A stretch of 64,000 bases of DNA from Sipunculus nudus (Eukaryota; Annelida; Sipuncula; Golfingiida; Sipunculidae), in NCBI GenBank assembly GCA_026874595.1, contig CM049317.1:26382401-26446400 (forward strand), in the 5' to 3' direction. Below are positions 46,780 to 59,383 of the stretch, piece after piece. The notes beneath the pieces are model-generated. The model searched no databases. It saw only the letters and a program-made list of their open reading frames with translations, and was not told the origin of the DNA. How positions within the stretch are numbered: position 1 is the first letter of the stretch; each line of letters begins with the position of its first letter. The position numbers and the translations under genes are program-made.

Positions 46780-49700
46780 CAACTATGTTGACAGCAATGC
46801 TATACCTATCACGCCTGTCCCAGATTTTAACATTGGTGAGTAAATTATTATTTTCGATCATTTCAATTTATTCATAATAAGCTAAATTTGTTTTTTTTTA
46901 GATTGTTAAGAAATAACTTTCCCATGTGCCCTTATAATAAGCAACATTTCTTTGTTAAAGTTATCAAGAAATAACATTACCTTGTTTCCTCAGAACTATA
47001 TATTCACTTATTTATTACATTGATGCTTCAAGTATACCCGCTGAGAATAACGGTAATATTCGTCTTTTAATATATGCGCCAGTCTTCTTTTACAGCCTCT
47101 AGACATGTGGCTATTTATTTCATTATTTATTTTTTAATTAGCGATAGCATATTGTTTGAGAGAAAATATAACGAGATACAGGAAGCACTTCTTTTACATA
47201 TTGGACTAAAATTCATCATTACATGATTTAAATAAAAATATTCGCTTTTCCTAAGCAGCTATGGTAAAAAAAGATCTGAAAGCAAAAAAACGTAATTGAA
47301 GATTAACAAAAAAAATAGTTCGTAAATGCTAAAAAAGAGAGACCTGACCCTGTAAGATGTTCAGCCTGAAGCATAGGCCTGCTCCGGCCCCGATCGTTAA
47401 ACTCACACCATCAGACTCAGACACTCAAACGATGTCTCCGGGGAGATCATGTACATTAAACAGCCCCTCGCCGTCACTAACTGGTCGAGCGAGAGCGAAA
47501 TGGACTCAATGAAAGAGCGGTATTGTATGGGCTCAAGTCTATTCTGCCTCGGGTGTACTTCTTAACAGACTAGATTTTTTACTGTTTTTCCTCGGACATT
47601 TAAAGATATTTAAAAATAAATCTCACAAACAACTGAAACTGTTATTATTACCTTGAAACATGTATCTCTGTGTACAAGACAACCAGGCTATACAGCGTTA
47701 ATAATTACCACTTAATACGACTGCAGTTACCGCGAAGGTGAGACTGATCTCTTGTTTAGTTAAATGTGTTACAGAATTTCACCGATGGTTTCGCTAAATG
47801 TAGAAATGAACAAGGAACTAAGTTTTTCTTTATAGAATAGAAATTAAGATTAAGATCAGACATATGTCCTGGCAGGTAAAATCCTTGTAAAATTTTCATT
47901 AGACGTGTCCTTCTATTATCTAAATGTATGAATTTAACTTCCTTATAAGAAAGTTATTTTTATATTTAGCTTTTCAATAGGAATACTATACCCAATTCCA
48001 CTTCTTCAGTCGTAATTTTTTCTTGATAGTTTGTATACAATGCACTAACGGCAAAATAAAGCTTTATCATGTGTTGGTAATATAATTGACTCAGAAAGAA
48101 ACATGACTGAGCCGATGTAAGGTCGTGCGACATATTGATGACGACCTATGCTGATGATCTTAAACTACATACATTTGACGATTCTTAGTGATGATGTCGA
48201 AGTGGTATTTGTAAGTCACATGTTTGTGACGTCATACATACATGATTCCTCCATCCACCATTACATTGATAAACAGATTTGGCCAATTGAACTGACGCCA
48301 TCCTTTTTGCAGCTAATTGAAGAGAGGTCAAAACCGTCCCGGCATCGCAAAGTGTATTCAATTTCATGCTTAATGAAGTCATCATAAATCACCACAATAC
48401 CTGTTTTGATAAAAGTTTTTATGTATCGGCAAGAAACAAAACATATTTGAAAGAAATATCGCGAAAATTAAGATACACAGGTTATATATACGGTTACTTT
48501 ATTCCATCGAATATTCATATAGTATAGATTTTTTTCAAACACTTTTTTTCAGCATTTCTTCAGACCATAACTAAATATAAAGAGCGGTGTTCAAAATAGC
48601 CCCGCTTATCTAAGATAGCGGAAAAAAGTGTAAACATCGATTTTTAGTAAAATCATGATAAAAAATAAGAAAAAAGTATGTTGGTCAAAATATATTTAAA
48701 AATTCAGTAGAATCCGGAAATGGGACATGACCACATACACTAAAAGTTGTTGGAACAGGTATACTTCCTTGGGACATACGGCGTAGGTTGATAATGTATT
48801 CATATTATGTAAGGAAGAATCATTGTAGCTGACCATTGTATTTAATTCCTAACCGTAGACATTATACGTTTACCGTTAAATAAATTATTTTTTTTTTTAT
48901 TTTTTTTAATTTCGGTTAACAATGCCTAACAAATCATCCCGAACTTTATTTTATTCACATATATTTTTTCGTTTGTTAACAATGATAAATGCCTGAAGTA
49001 GACTGATTCTCAATGGTCGTGTTCAAAGACATTCAGGCACTTTGCCATTTGTCTGTTTTTTTATCACCAGGACCTTCATTTCTATTGTCCAGGGTAGCTA
49101 TTTAAATCGGACCTAAACAGAAGATGTTCATTAAGTATTACAATAGTATTCGAACACCACGCTCTTTAAAACCTGAAGAACGGAGTGATCCATGACATGT
49201 CCTAATGGTGTATTTGGCATACTGTTGTTCAGGGAATTATTGCAGGTTGAAAGGTAGGCCTCGCCTCGTGAAGAAGCACGCCTTAACACCGTCCATCACC
49301 TTAAAATGTGCTGGTCGGTCCTCCGAAGGCACGCGATTACCTGGTCCAAAACCATCAACCGACCGTATGTTGAAAATGGAAAAACTTCCATCAAGATTTT
49401 AGGAGACAAGTCGGTGATATAACGCTTTGCCGCATTTCAGAACCAGCTCTACTACACTTCCTCAAGGCATTGGCATTCAGCGCTGGGGCTCTACAATCAG
49501 TCGCACAGGGGTATTTAAGGGACATATTCACATAACAGGTATATTAGATATACATATAGTGTTTTCTCCGTAACATATTAAGGTGTCGTTTGCTCACTCC
49601 TTTAGAAAAGCGGAAATAAGCCTGCACCGGCGCAATCAGTATCGCAAAACAAACAGCGCAACTTAAAAAATCAAGATCATTCAGGCTTCCAACCGAAGTT

Positions 49701-50940
49701 TCCCCTTCGATGTGTTTCTACTCCCATTTTTCTTCACCATATTTTTAAGTCGTCGTCTTTACGCAGGATGGGACTTCTGATTCAGGCGGGCTTGTTATTG
49801 TTCACCAAACAACTGTCAGCTGTATTATGGTTCTGTCAATACACACAGACAAAACCATAACAACATATAAAACAGATGATCTGGATATGGTAAGTTCATA
49901 TAACTTGATGGTCTTGCTGGGAAACGTCTGTATTCAACCGAAGAGAATTAATGGTAGAAGTAAAAACACAGTTTTTTGCAAATGATTGGAGGCCTGAGGT
50001 ATAAAATTATCTGTTCCAGGTTTGCAAAAATGAGATTAGTAAATGAGAAACAATTTCTGAAAATGTAAACCGTTCCATTCAGGGATGGAAAAAAAGACTT
50101 TGTCGGTAAAATTAACCAAAGTTCATGCTTAAATGCGTCTTCGATATTTTTCGCGAATTTTGTTAACCAAAAATTAAAGCTATGGTATATTAACAGAAAC
50201 GGAGAAACCATCTGTTATTCTTCGTAAAACCATAGTCAGTATGGATTTCCACAATAAGGTGTGACTTAAATCTGCATACTTACATTGGCGAGACGACATG
50301 TTAATCTTATGACAGTTGTAAACACATATACTCATCAATAATGATGACGTAATTATTTGGCTAATATTCTTATGAAGTTTAATAGATAATTGTATTGCAA
50401 AAAATAAAATGTGATTCAGAAACTTGTACCATCAATTAAACGATGTTTAAATCCTTCTACAATTTGCAGTTACGGGCGTGATCACAAAAACGCCCTAAAT
50501 TGTGTTGATACTCCCCCTTGCTACCACACCCTCTACGCAAATTCTTCTCCTTGGGATGTTCGTATTACTTCCTACACCCTTTAGTGAAAGCTTTGTTGCT
50601 CCCAATTCCTCAAAATCAACTGACAGTTGAATGTTGTTATTCCACATTAAACTATCAATTGTTTTCTATGTTTGTTTATAATTTGATATTTTTCATATTA
50701 TGTATCTTCTTTTTATGAAATAAACATTTTATACCGCGAGGAACAATCGAAAGGCACACTTGTTTGTGAAAGAAAGGTGGCCTTGGTGGCTTCTTTTTGT
50801 ACCTGAAAGATATCTGAAACTTTAATGTTCTTATCGGTTTACTGAAATTGAGTCATAAGTCCAATTCATTTTGAATGTCATGAATGTTGCTGTTACCTTT
50901 TATAGTTATATTTAGATCTGAGCCGAAAATCTGGCATCAC
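46780..50940. other. AT-rich DNA, no supported gene
   Basis: Unique sequence. TGACGTCA lies near 48227. GC-richer patches at 47340-47550 and 49200-49500 have no recognisable protein or RNA. Confidence 0.5.
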
Positions 50941-51124
50941 GATTATCCTTTCCAACTAGTTTTCGTGTACCGCGTTTACGGGTCCTGAGCATTTCACTTG
51001 GAGGAATCCCCAAAAGGTGCATTCGCCTGTGCGTGAAACACGACTGCGGGGTATAGTCTTCCCATTAAGATTACATTCAGAGCGCTCACCCTTGAGGTGA
51101 AGGAGAGTGAGAAATCTCACCTTC

Positions 51125-51193
51125 CTTGGAGGATTCGAACTCTTGATATCTCCGGTTTGAGCCCCGTGTCGTACCCCCAGACCACATAAGCCG
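51125..51193 (-). repeat. tRNA-like (SINE) segment
   Basis: On the minus strand, a near-perfect B box AGTTCGAATCC, preceded at tRNA spacing by an A-box-like TGTGGTCTGGGGGTA. The internal arm does not fold convincingly. A CTCACCTT/AAGGTGAG inverted motif (51077-51123) lies just beyond it. Confidence 0.5.
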
Positions 51194-51429
51194 TTTCTCA
51201 GTTAGCTGTACCTACCCTGTTATTCTTGTTCTTTATACTCGTCCAGTGTCTTCTCATACAATTTGGAAACGATTATAATTGGCTACCAGTAGCAGATCCA
51301 TTTCGATAATAGTCGTATCGCATCGTGTCGCAGCTAATTCGCCAGTTTGCGGCAGGCCGTGGGTCGGTAAACCATATTATTAAATTTCAATGATTACGCC
51401 CCATCAAATCTCGTTGTCATTTGTATTAT

Positions 51430-51448
51430 GGGGGGGGGGGGGGGGGGG
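51430..51448. repeat. Poly(G) tract
   Basis: Nineteen consecutive G. Confidence 0.95.
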
Positions 51449-52283
51449 CAACGTATTACATGGTGAGTGTGGAAGGCTGGGTAATTGTAATATAATGAAG
51501 CTTTCTTAGGGGTATATAAGAGGGGTCCCAAACACAGCGTATACAGCTCACAGCTCCGGATGACAGGATATATAATGGTGTCCCATCAAGATAAATCGGT
51601 CCTCTCTCTAATTCAAGGAGCAGCTTGATTTAATTACAGGGGTATCCCCAGAGCGGTATTTAACTCAATAGGATCCCGGATTCCAGACGCTGACGGTCTG
51701 CGGCTCAGGAATTAATTTGATTTTTATAATGTCGGATCGGGATGTGTTGGATGTCTCCCGAGACGGCGGTCTGGTCTGATATGCTCTGTTTGAACGGGGC
51801 TTTCAGCCAAATCGCAAAACAATCGGCCAGAAGACAGACCGGCTGCCGTATTATATCAGTGATGGTAGTATAAATGGTGATATTCGGGAAACCAAGTCCG
51901 AAGAACATATATGAAACTCCTAAGGGCCCGCATGGAGGAGGCCTATTATCTTTGCATTGACTGACTTGGTGAGTATACTTTTATTATTATACAATGGGTT
52001 TCCTTTGCGTTAAATGACCAAGATCACCGTTTATGCCATTGGTATATGTCTTACCAAATATATATTTGAATATTTTATCAAGGCCTTGAACAACTAATTA
52101 GATGGCATTTAATTAATAAATGAAGAAGATTATACTGCTGTGGACACCTCCTCGGGTTCAACCACTGGCATCTGTAGCGTTTATATATTCTGCAATCCTG
52201 GGAATAGGGAAGCCTGATAAGATACTGTTTTTAATAACGAAGGAGTACATACAGGGGAACATCTCCTATAATGAGCACCTCAA

Positions 52284-52285
<2 letters not shown>
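51449..52285. other. Non-repetitive DNA, no supported gene
   Basis: GC-richer between 51490 and 51950, with no convincing exon. Confidence 0.45.

Positions 52286-52347
<62 letters not shown>
52286..52347. repeat. (AT)n microsatellite
   Basis: Pure AT array of about 31 units. Confidence 0.95.
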
Positions 52348-52349
<2 letters not shown>

Positions 52350-52731
52350 ATTTCGTCATTGAAATCTCTGTGCCACACTGAGAGTAATTTTTAAGCGTAT
52401 GCTTCGGTCTCTGTCACAATTTACTGGGTACTTCAACAGCAACATGCAGGCTGGTCTGACCGAAAGCCCCCTGTCCAAGACCTCGTTCCACTCCAGCCGG
52501 TGATAGGCTTTTATAACCTAGACTCTAGAGGCACTAGGAACCCGGGTTAGTCGTTCATCAGAAAGGGAATATCAACCTGATTTTTCTTCTGTAGAACTGT
52601 TTTTTTATTCCAGAGGTCTGTGATCATAAATGGTCTTTCATGATCAGTATATGTAACTGTTGGCTGTTAAGATTAAAAAAAACATAAACGTTTAAAGTAT
52701 TTTCTATTAATGATAGCATCTATTATATTTA

Positions 52732-52742
52732 GTATATATATA

Positions 52743-52802
<60 letters not shown>

Positions 52803-52862
52803 GGCCTTAGATATGTTCTTGAATCATACATTCAGGTCAGTTGCTCTATACCCCCCCCCCCC
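52732..52862. repeat. (AT)n microsatellite and poly(C) tract
   Basis: AT array at 52732-52798 with one TT slip, and a 12-C tract at 52851-52862. Confidence 0.95.
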
Positions 52863-54000
52863 GAATCCTATCAGCCATCACAACCTTTGTTACTTCATTA
52901 GTTGGTACAAAAAATACCTTGTATTGTTAAGAGTCCTCCTTCGATTGGACCCAACGTATAAACGACATCTTGTACATGCATAGGTATCTATTCCAACGCA
53001 TTTATTATTTATCTTTTTATTCATCCAAACAATGCTCCGCATTTAATATTCAACCATACTAGCAAAAACTAAATTAATTCCAGCCATACCTAAACCCTAA
53101 CGATTTTCAAGTACAGTTACATTTGGGTGTAATATGTTGGGCAGAGCAATATCGTAAAGTAATAAAAACCGCGTCGATCAACCAAACGAACATCAAGTTA
53201 CCATTTCTCAGCAGTTAAATGCGACGTCCCGAAATTATCGCGTATAAAAATCTGATAAATAGACATCGGATGGAGGGGCTCCCGAAGTCTGGAGTAGGTT
53301 GCCATGTTTTGTGGCCGCACAGGGCCCTTAGACCTACTTAAATGGCCAATTAACTCGGAAATGTCAAGTGATTGGGGTTCAATTACTCTGTTTCCAGGAC
53401 AACCGTACATGCCCTAATGCTTGGCAGATTAATCCACGTTCTATCGCATTGCACTTAACTGGTATGAGAGGCCATGCTACTCAAAACATCTCAACTCATA
53501 ACATTTCGTTCATATTCTGGTCAAGTAAATGTCTGTTTTTATCTATGCATTGAATTAAACGTTTATTGTTTATTCTAAAATTTTAATATCTAAAATTAGT
53601 TAGTTATCTGACATAACTAAGGTTTTTTTTCAATGACATGGCCATGGCACTACATTATATGTTATCGTATGGCTTTCTTTTCTGTTTCCAAACACAGGGT
53701 TAGACACAATCCTGACAACAAATTCCATTGGTCACGAATCTGTGGGAGTGTATAATTTCGTATATTTTGTTTTGAAGGCCTTAGGGGAAATGACTATTTC
53801 ACTTGGTCAACGGCTCTGTATAAGCCGGGATCTTCATCTCGAAAGCCATACACCTTAAATATAATTGGACTATATCCCATAAATCCTGCATCTTTTTCAA
53901 ACAGTTTTGTATCGCATGACCCACAAGCAGTCCGATAAGAATGCAGAATTTCACCTGAGTCAGAAACTTTGTTTTTAACAACAATAAACTAGAAATATGC
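52863..54000. other. AT-rich DNA, no supported gene
   Basis: The motif ATAGACATCGGATGG at about 53259 recurs at about 26610, but without wider similarity that I can follow. Confidence 0.45.
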
Positions 54001-54004
54001 GTTC

Positions 54005-54332
54005 TAATGATTGCAAGCCTGCGCTTTGTGGGGGCCTCTATTGTGGGATGCTCCCAAATCCGTGTTTGCATTCACTTATTCAGCCCATATTTTCTGGTTC
54101 ATTCGTGCAGAAGTGATAGTACTTTTGTGAATATTTCTAGAAATCTTTTCTTGACCCGATTAGCAGGCGGATCCTCATCAAAATCTAATGGATTCTTCCT
54201 CGGTCAGTTCCCGATATGCTCTGAAAATGACAAGAGATTTATCATTCCGTGATAGTGTGAGTTGAGTGGTTAACAAACACACAAACAAACACGTACACAA
54301 ACCAACGTACCCTTCCGCCGGAGGCAATACTA
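54005..54332 (+). repeat. Retroposon-like repeat family R
   Basis: Collinear with 62030-62407. Shared blocks: GTGTTTGCATTCACTTATTC, CTTTTGTGAATATT (ACATTTGTGAATATTCC in the other copy), GCGGATC, TGTGAGTTG..GTTAACAAACACAC, and the end GGAGGCAATA. A/C-rich tail with ACAAACA units. Confidence 0.75.
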
Positions 54333-54630
54333 ATGGATCATTGCCATGCAATTATGTTCCGTGCTTCGAGAAACGTCTACATCCCAGCATATGTCAGGTA
54401 GATGAATCTGTGGAGAGATATACAGAGAGATCACGTGATAAACATCCGCATTTAATAGAATAAAATCCCGAAAACACGGCCATCTTCGGAAACAGTGGTC
54501 ATGTTTGCGGGATGGTCTGATTGCGCGACCAAAAATTTAAACGGGTGATAATAGGAATATCTTATCAAATAGTATATCATGCAGTAAAGTAATTTCATAT
54601 ATTAAAACCAATACCCAAGCTCAAGCATAC

Positions 54631-54708
54631 GGTTCACACTAGTCCGCCACGTACGGACTCCATTTATCTGTGATATGGAGTCCGACCGTCTGGCGGTGAG
54701 AGTTCACC
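54631..54708. repeat. Long imperfect palindrome (hairpin element)
   Basis: GGTTCACACTAGTCCGCC with GTACGGACTCCAT on the left pairs with ATGGAGTCCGACCGT, TGGCGGTGAG and AGTTCACC on the right: about 33 bp per arm, a perfect 10-bp inner stem and an 11-bp loop. It may be a complete mini-MITE or the end of one. Confidence 0.75.
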
Positions 54709-55555
54709 CTGCCGTTCATGGAAGGACCTGTAACATGAATTACCACTGCTTGTTGTGCGATAGAGAAGCAATCTTGTATTAATATATATAGAAATAAACT
54801 TTTTATGTATCAAATTAAATCGATATATCACCTTTATGTGCGCCTGTATATGTTTTTTTATCCTTTGAACTGCCGGGGTTCAGATGTTGCATGCCAACTG
54901 GACACCGCCGGAAAAGGAATCCCATGCAAATTAGGTGGGCAATCTATGCAAAAGATGAATTCAAGGGGGCTTTTACCAGGAATGCCAGTGCCGTGCACTA
55001 GGATAGACCATATTTTCATAAGCATCCTTCCCATCATACATCGCTTGTTGTCAATGATGCTAAATTCCTATTGGTTGTTCCAACCGGAAAGCGCCATCGG
55101 GCAGACGGAGACGATGCAATATCTGACTTCATCCAGAGTAAGTGCCCATACTTTATTAATGCTGATCATCCAGCAAGCAAAAGTTTTGGTCCCAACGAAG
55201 TCTAAGCATCTGTAACAATTATAATATGTGGGGTTTGTTTGGTGTCCTCACGCTTCACAAGGCATATACGTGTCTGAGGGTCTGTACGGATCCGTACAAA
55301 CCTAGATAGTATAGACTCTCCCCGCCAGAGGCTGCAGCGCTTGTATTGTTTACTATATATGTCAGCGCTGCAAGACTGCAGCAAGGTTCACACATGAAAT
55401 TTGCACAGAAAATTAATTGCTGGAACTATATTGTAATATCGAGCGCTCAGAAGAAACAGATCAAGTAGTTATATTGCATAATATTCAAACGGCATGCGCA
55501 CTTGAAAGACATCTCTCATTGACTGTTTGATGACAGTGAGGAAATATATTTCAGG

Positions 55556-55795
55556 TCTGTAACTGGCCCGCAGACATGCTTGCAGCTGACATGTACATCG
55601 ACTGCCAATTCGGAACAGGTATCTTCGCTTCACCAGCCAGGAGGAAGCGTGTTTGTAGGTGTTATGCGGAGAGTGAAGGTATCGTCAGATTCGGTTGGTT
55701 CCAAGACAGACCAATGAAGATCATGCCGCTCTCAAAATTCGTCCTGCAGGTGGCTTTTATCGAACATAGATCAGTCAAAGCATTTTTATGTAAAT
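55556..55795 (+). CDS. Exon-like block ending at stop plus AATAAA
   Basis: A GC-richer block opens after an acceptor-like TATTTCAG (ends 55555) with V-C-N-W-P-A-D and stays open for about 80 codons to TAA. That stop overlaps AATAAA (55794-55799), as in some compact last exons. CNWPAD resembles the end of type-2 chitin-binding domains, but the rest (RRKRVCRCY, RFGWFQDRP) fits no family I know, and the preceding domain was not found. A donor-like CCAGA|GTAAGT at 55134-55139 could belong to an upstream exon of the same gene. The evidence is circumstantial; the block may be non-coding. Confidence 0.2.
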
Positions 55796-56174
55796 AAAGA
55801 CAAAAGAAAAACATAAATAGGGCCAATGCCGAACTAGTCATCGCAATTTGTCATCGGCTTGAACTAGGGCCAAAGTTTATCATAGTTGTACTATAAACAG
55901 TTATCCGCAAAACAATTTCACATTTTCCAATACCAAGCTTTGCGCGCGGATTCTTAACGCGCGCCTAGTACCACTTAACAGTTTAATTGAAGCAGGGCTA
56001 AGTTGGGCGATGAGTCTGTGATCGCTTAGCCGTTCAGTCGGTCACCACCAAAACGACCAATGGTCGTGATACAAAGGTTCTTGTTGGTGGTCATAGCGGG
56101 GATGGTCGTTGTTGTATGAGGTTTTATATCGCGAGCCACCTCAGATTTTTTTCGGGTCGGAATACAGAGTCGTC

Positions 56175-56252
56175 TCAGTGGGGTAGTCGTCTTAGCGGGA
56201 TGGTCGGCTAAGCGGGAGATGGTCGGCCTAGCGGGATGGTCGGTAAAGCGGG
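56175..56252. repeat. 16-18 bp tandem repeat TTAGCGGGATGGTCGG
   Basis: About four to five units (variants CTAAGCGGGAGATGGTCGG, CCTAGCGGGATGGTCGG, TAAAGCGGG), plus an isolated copy at 56094-56108. Upstream at 56044-56091 is a nested inverted repeat: CCACCA..TGGTGG enclosing ACGACCA/TGGTCGT. Confidence 0.75.
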
Positions 56253-56259
56253 TAAGTCA

Positions 56260-58380
56260 TCAGGACGAATTCACTGTTTTTTCACTTTGCTACCAGACCA
56301 TGAGATCCAATTCATACCGTCGTTTTATCATATAACCTGGTATATTTATTTCAAATTTAGGAATTATCGCAATTATTTTTATATAACAGCCTATATCGCA
56401 TTAAGTTTTAATGTATTTGTTAATAATGTGAACATCACTGAGAAGGGTTTCCTTTAGGATATCGCAATCATCTTAATATATAAGCTAACATTTCATTCAG
56501 TTACATTGTTTTTGTTCCTTATGTCAACATTTACTGAGAAAGTGATTCCTTTAGGATATTAAATAAATAACCCTTTAAAATAAAAATATTTCAGGTTACT
56601 TAAAGCTGTTATGCAACATTCATTTGGAGTGACACTAAAACTCAATAAACCTTCATCAAATCCGTTTACAAAATGTTGATTAAAATTGCGAACAGAAAAA
56701 AGGTGATTAAAATAATAATATCTCCGCCAGGATGTTTAAAAATCGCAATGAATATTTTGGTTATCTAAAACAACTGAAAAGATTGCATGTTTCTATATTG
56801 CACATTAATAGTATCAAATGTCATAAAAAAACAGCGGATGAATGAAATATTGATTAGCAGTCCGCTTATGTAACAATGTAGAATAGAGATCTGGTTTCCA
56901 TAGAAATGATTAAGTCCCAGTACCAAGGTATTCAAGATCAAACCAAGGACAGACTGTTATGTTTTATTCTCAGGTCTAATGTTAATTTATTATATTATTA
57001 GCGGTGGAGGTTCCTAGAATCTGGGGATTTGCGCGTCGGATTTAGGTATCAAATGAATGGAATGCCAGATTAAAATGCTTTGTATTCTTTAGAAGAGCGT
57101 AGTAGATCTTTAAACTGACTCGGTGCTTCGCTTAATGGACCGTAAATATTCTTTTAGCTGCCGCGCTTCTATTTCCAGCCGCTGCGCTGAAAGCGATCCT
57201 GTTAAATTATCACGACTTTCATTAGACTGTATGGGACTGCAACAGGTCAAGGGTGGTCTTTAACAACGTCAGCTCATTTTTACAGAGTGGAACAAATGAA
57301 AACCTGTTTCGCTAGGCAGGATGACTTCAAAGGTTCTCAAAACATCTTGTGTCATTTATTATATAAAAAAACTACTTGACTCTAAAACTATATATTTCAA
57401 TCACTGATTTTGTTTTGATTGTTCAAGAAACGAGATCATGCACTTGCACAGACAGATAAAGTATACATGACATAGAAAGATGGAGTATAAATATATTCAT
57501 TATTTATGGGGAAGCTTGATATAATTTTTTTCTTGTCCAACTATTTACCAACATAGGTATCTATATAATAAAAGACGTGTCATTTTTGCTTGGATAATAA
57601 GGTAATAAGGTATAATACTCGTGGTATGTGCTAACATGAATTTGACTCCGTTTGGGTTACACAAACTGAAATACATGTTATCCATACACTAAGAAACATG
57701 ACAGTTGTAGAGTGAATTAGTCCAATCAATGATTAGGCATCTTTACGATGCATCTTTTGTAAGAGTAACTTAATTTGAATCGACATGTTGTATTGGTGAC
57801 TCGACATACCTAAACTTATTTGCACCATTTGGGTATGGACTCAGGCATTATTATATAGTTGCAGACAGCTGTAAAACATAATGTATATACTGGCCAAACT
57901 TACATTCCAGGTGCAATACTCTATGGAGAACATCTGTGCATCATTTAAACTAAATGTCGCTACATTCTAAGAATACAAAAGAAAGAATGTATTAAGAAAA
58001 ACCAAACGGACTGCGCAGGTAATTAAATTCCTGCGCTTTTACCATGTAATGTATACCATATCAAAAACGAAGAAAAAAGTTTATAATCAAGCGAAAAAAT
58101 AGCAGGCAATTCACAAACTACGGTTTTACTAATTTTGTATTTATGACATGAACAATAACATGTCCCAACGAGTCTTCGAGTGGGTACAGAGTAGTCACGT
58201 GACCAAGTTGATCACGACTCGCTGGCACCTGCCCACGCCAGTATGTCTAGTATGACTTGACATTAGTGATCCATGTGAACGGGATATACTGGGATCCGGC
58301 GTATAGGATACACAGTCAGACAGATTAATTTTCGTCCTTACTTAAACCTAATACACTTTGTAAAATGTATAGTGACTGAA
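56260..58380. other. AT-rich DNA, no supported gene
   Basis: An E-box palindrome at 58194-58203 is described separately. No exon recognised. Confidence 0.5.
58194..58203. promoter_or_regulatory. Palindromic E-box GTCACGTGAC
   Basis: The same 14-mer context TAGTCACGTGACCA as at 9509-9522. No transcript start was recognised nearby. Confidence 0.25.
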
Positions 58381-58383
58381 CTA

Positions 58384-58444
<61 letters not shown>
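58384..58444. repeat. (AT)n microsatellite
   Basis: Pure AT array of about 30 units. Confidence 0.95.
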
Positions 58445-58446
<2 letters not shown>

Positions 58447-59003
58447 ACCCATTTTTCAAGTCATGGAGAGTCTTCAGCTTTCAGCTTTCAGTTCAGTTCG
58501 TAGCTTATTCAGTCGTTATTTTTAAGCGATCATTTGCGTTTTGCAGTTACTATCCTTACGACCGACCTGCCTTTGATCAGTAGTGTTATCCTCTCATTGT
58601 AATTCCCTAACTATTTAATTTATACTAAGTAACACCTCTTGAGAACCATTATCTAGAGATGAATAAATAACTTTTAACAAAATTTTTTGTCAAAATCCAA
58701 GTTGGATTACTTTTAGCACATTCATTTCCATATTGTTCATTTAATTTTTTCTCATCCTTTTTTGATAAGTTAAACTTGATTTGTGTTGAGAAATGAATCT
58801 CTAGAATCCGATTTTAGAGTTATCAGTGGTGTTGGTGTTAACAATCATATTTTCGTCCAATATATTTTTAATTGCACCTTCACAGCCTCAATCACAGATA
58901 TCCAGTTTTTATTTATATGGATAATATGGATAATATAATATATGCTGATTACTTGTAATCCGGTTATTGTGGCGCTCCGTATAAATCAGTGATCATCGTC
59001 AAC

Positions 59004-59162
59004 ATGTCCAGAATTACAGGCGCCAGAGAACCCAACATAGAAATTTATGTATTGAAACTTGTAACAAATCCATCGCTTGTAATTACTCCGGAGTGCCTAG
59101 GGCGAGAGCTTGAATGGAGGATACGCAAAAGAACATTATGTCAATTTGTTTCTCCGAGTTGA
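59004..59162 (+). CDS. Small ORF, 52 codons, unknown
   Basis: ATG in reasonable context (TCAACATGTCC), coding MSRITGAREPNIEIYVLK and then a basic, mixed-composition stretch to CQFVSPS before TGA. Composition is less biased than most short frames here and the local GC content is higher. No signal peptide, membrane segment or family is recognised. A TATAAA at 58980-58985 is too close to be its TATA box. Could be a first exon or chance. Confidence 0.18.
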   Translation: MSRITGAREPNIEIYVLKLVTNPSLVITPECLGRELEWRIRKRTLCQFVSPS

Positions 59163-59383
59163 TGGCTGTATAATGATGTAGTATACAAGAAAACCACTCC
59201 TCTTGACATGTGAGTGCAGGCTAAAAACTGTCAGTCACGAGGAAAAGTTCAATATTGGCTTTGATAGCTTTGTAATAATGTGCCAATTAATGAAGCATAG
59301 ATAGGTAAAGTTAAAGTTTGGGATTATAGTTTGATATCACCGAAGATGTCGGTCTCATCCGACTTTACACTTTGCCTTTCTGA

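Noticed and set aside
47668-49590. Second lectin copy expected if the whole 11.7-kb interval were tandemly duplicated
   Set aside because: No lectin-like exon is visible there, so only the flanking ~3.9-kb blocks are duplicated.
54805-55215. 136-codon plus-strand frame with several cysteines in the middle
   Set aside because: The flanks are low-complexity hydrophobic translation, no family is recognised, and no splice sites support a smaller cysteine-rich exon apart from one donor-like site.
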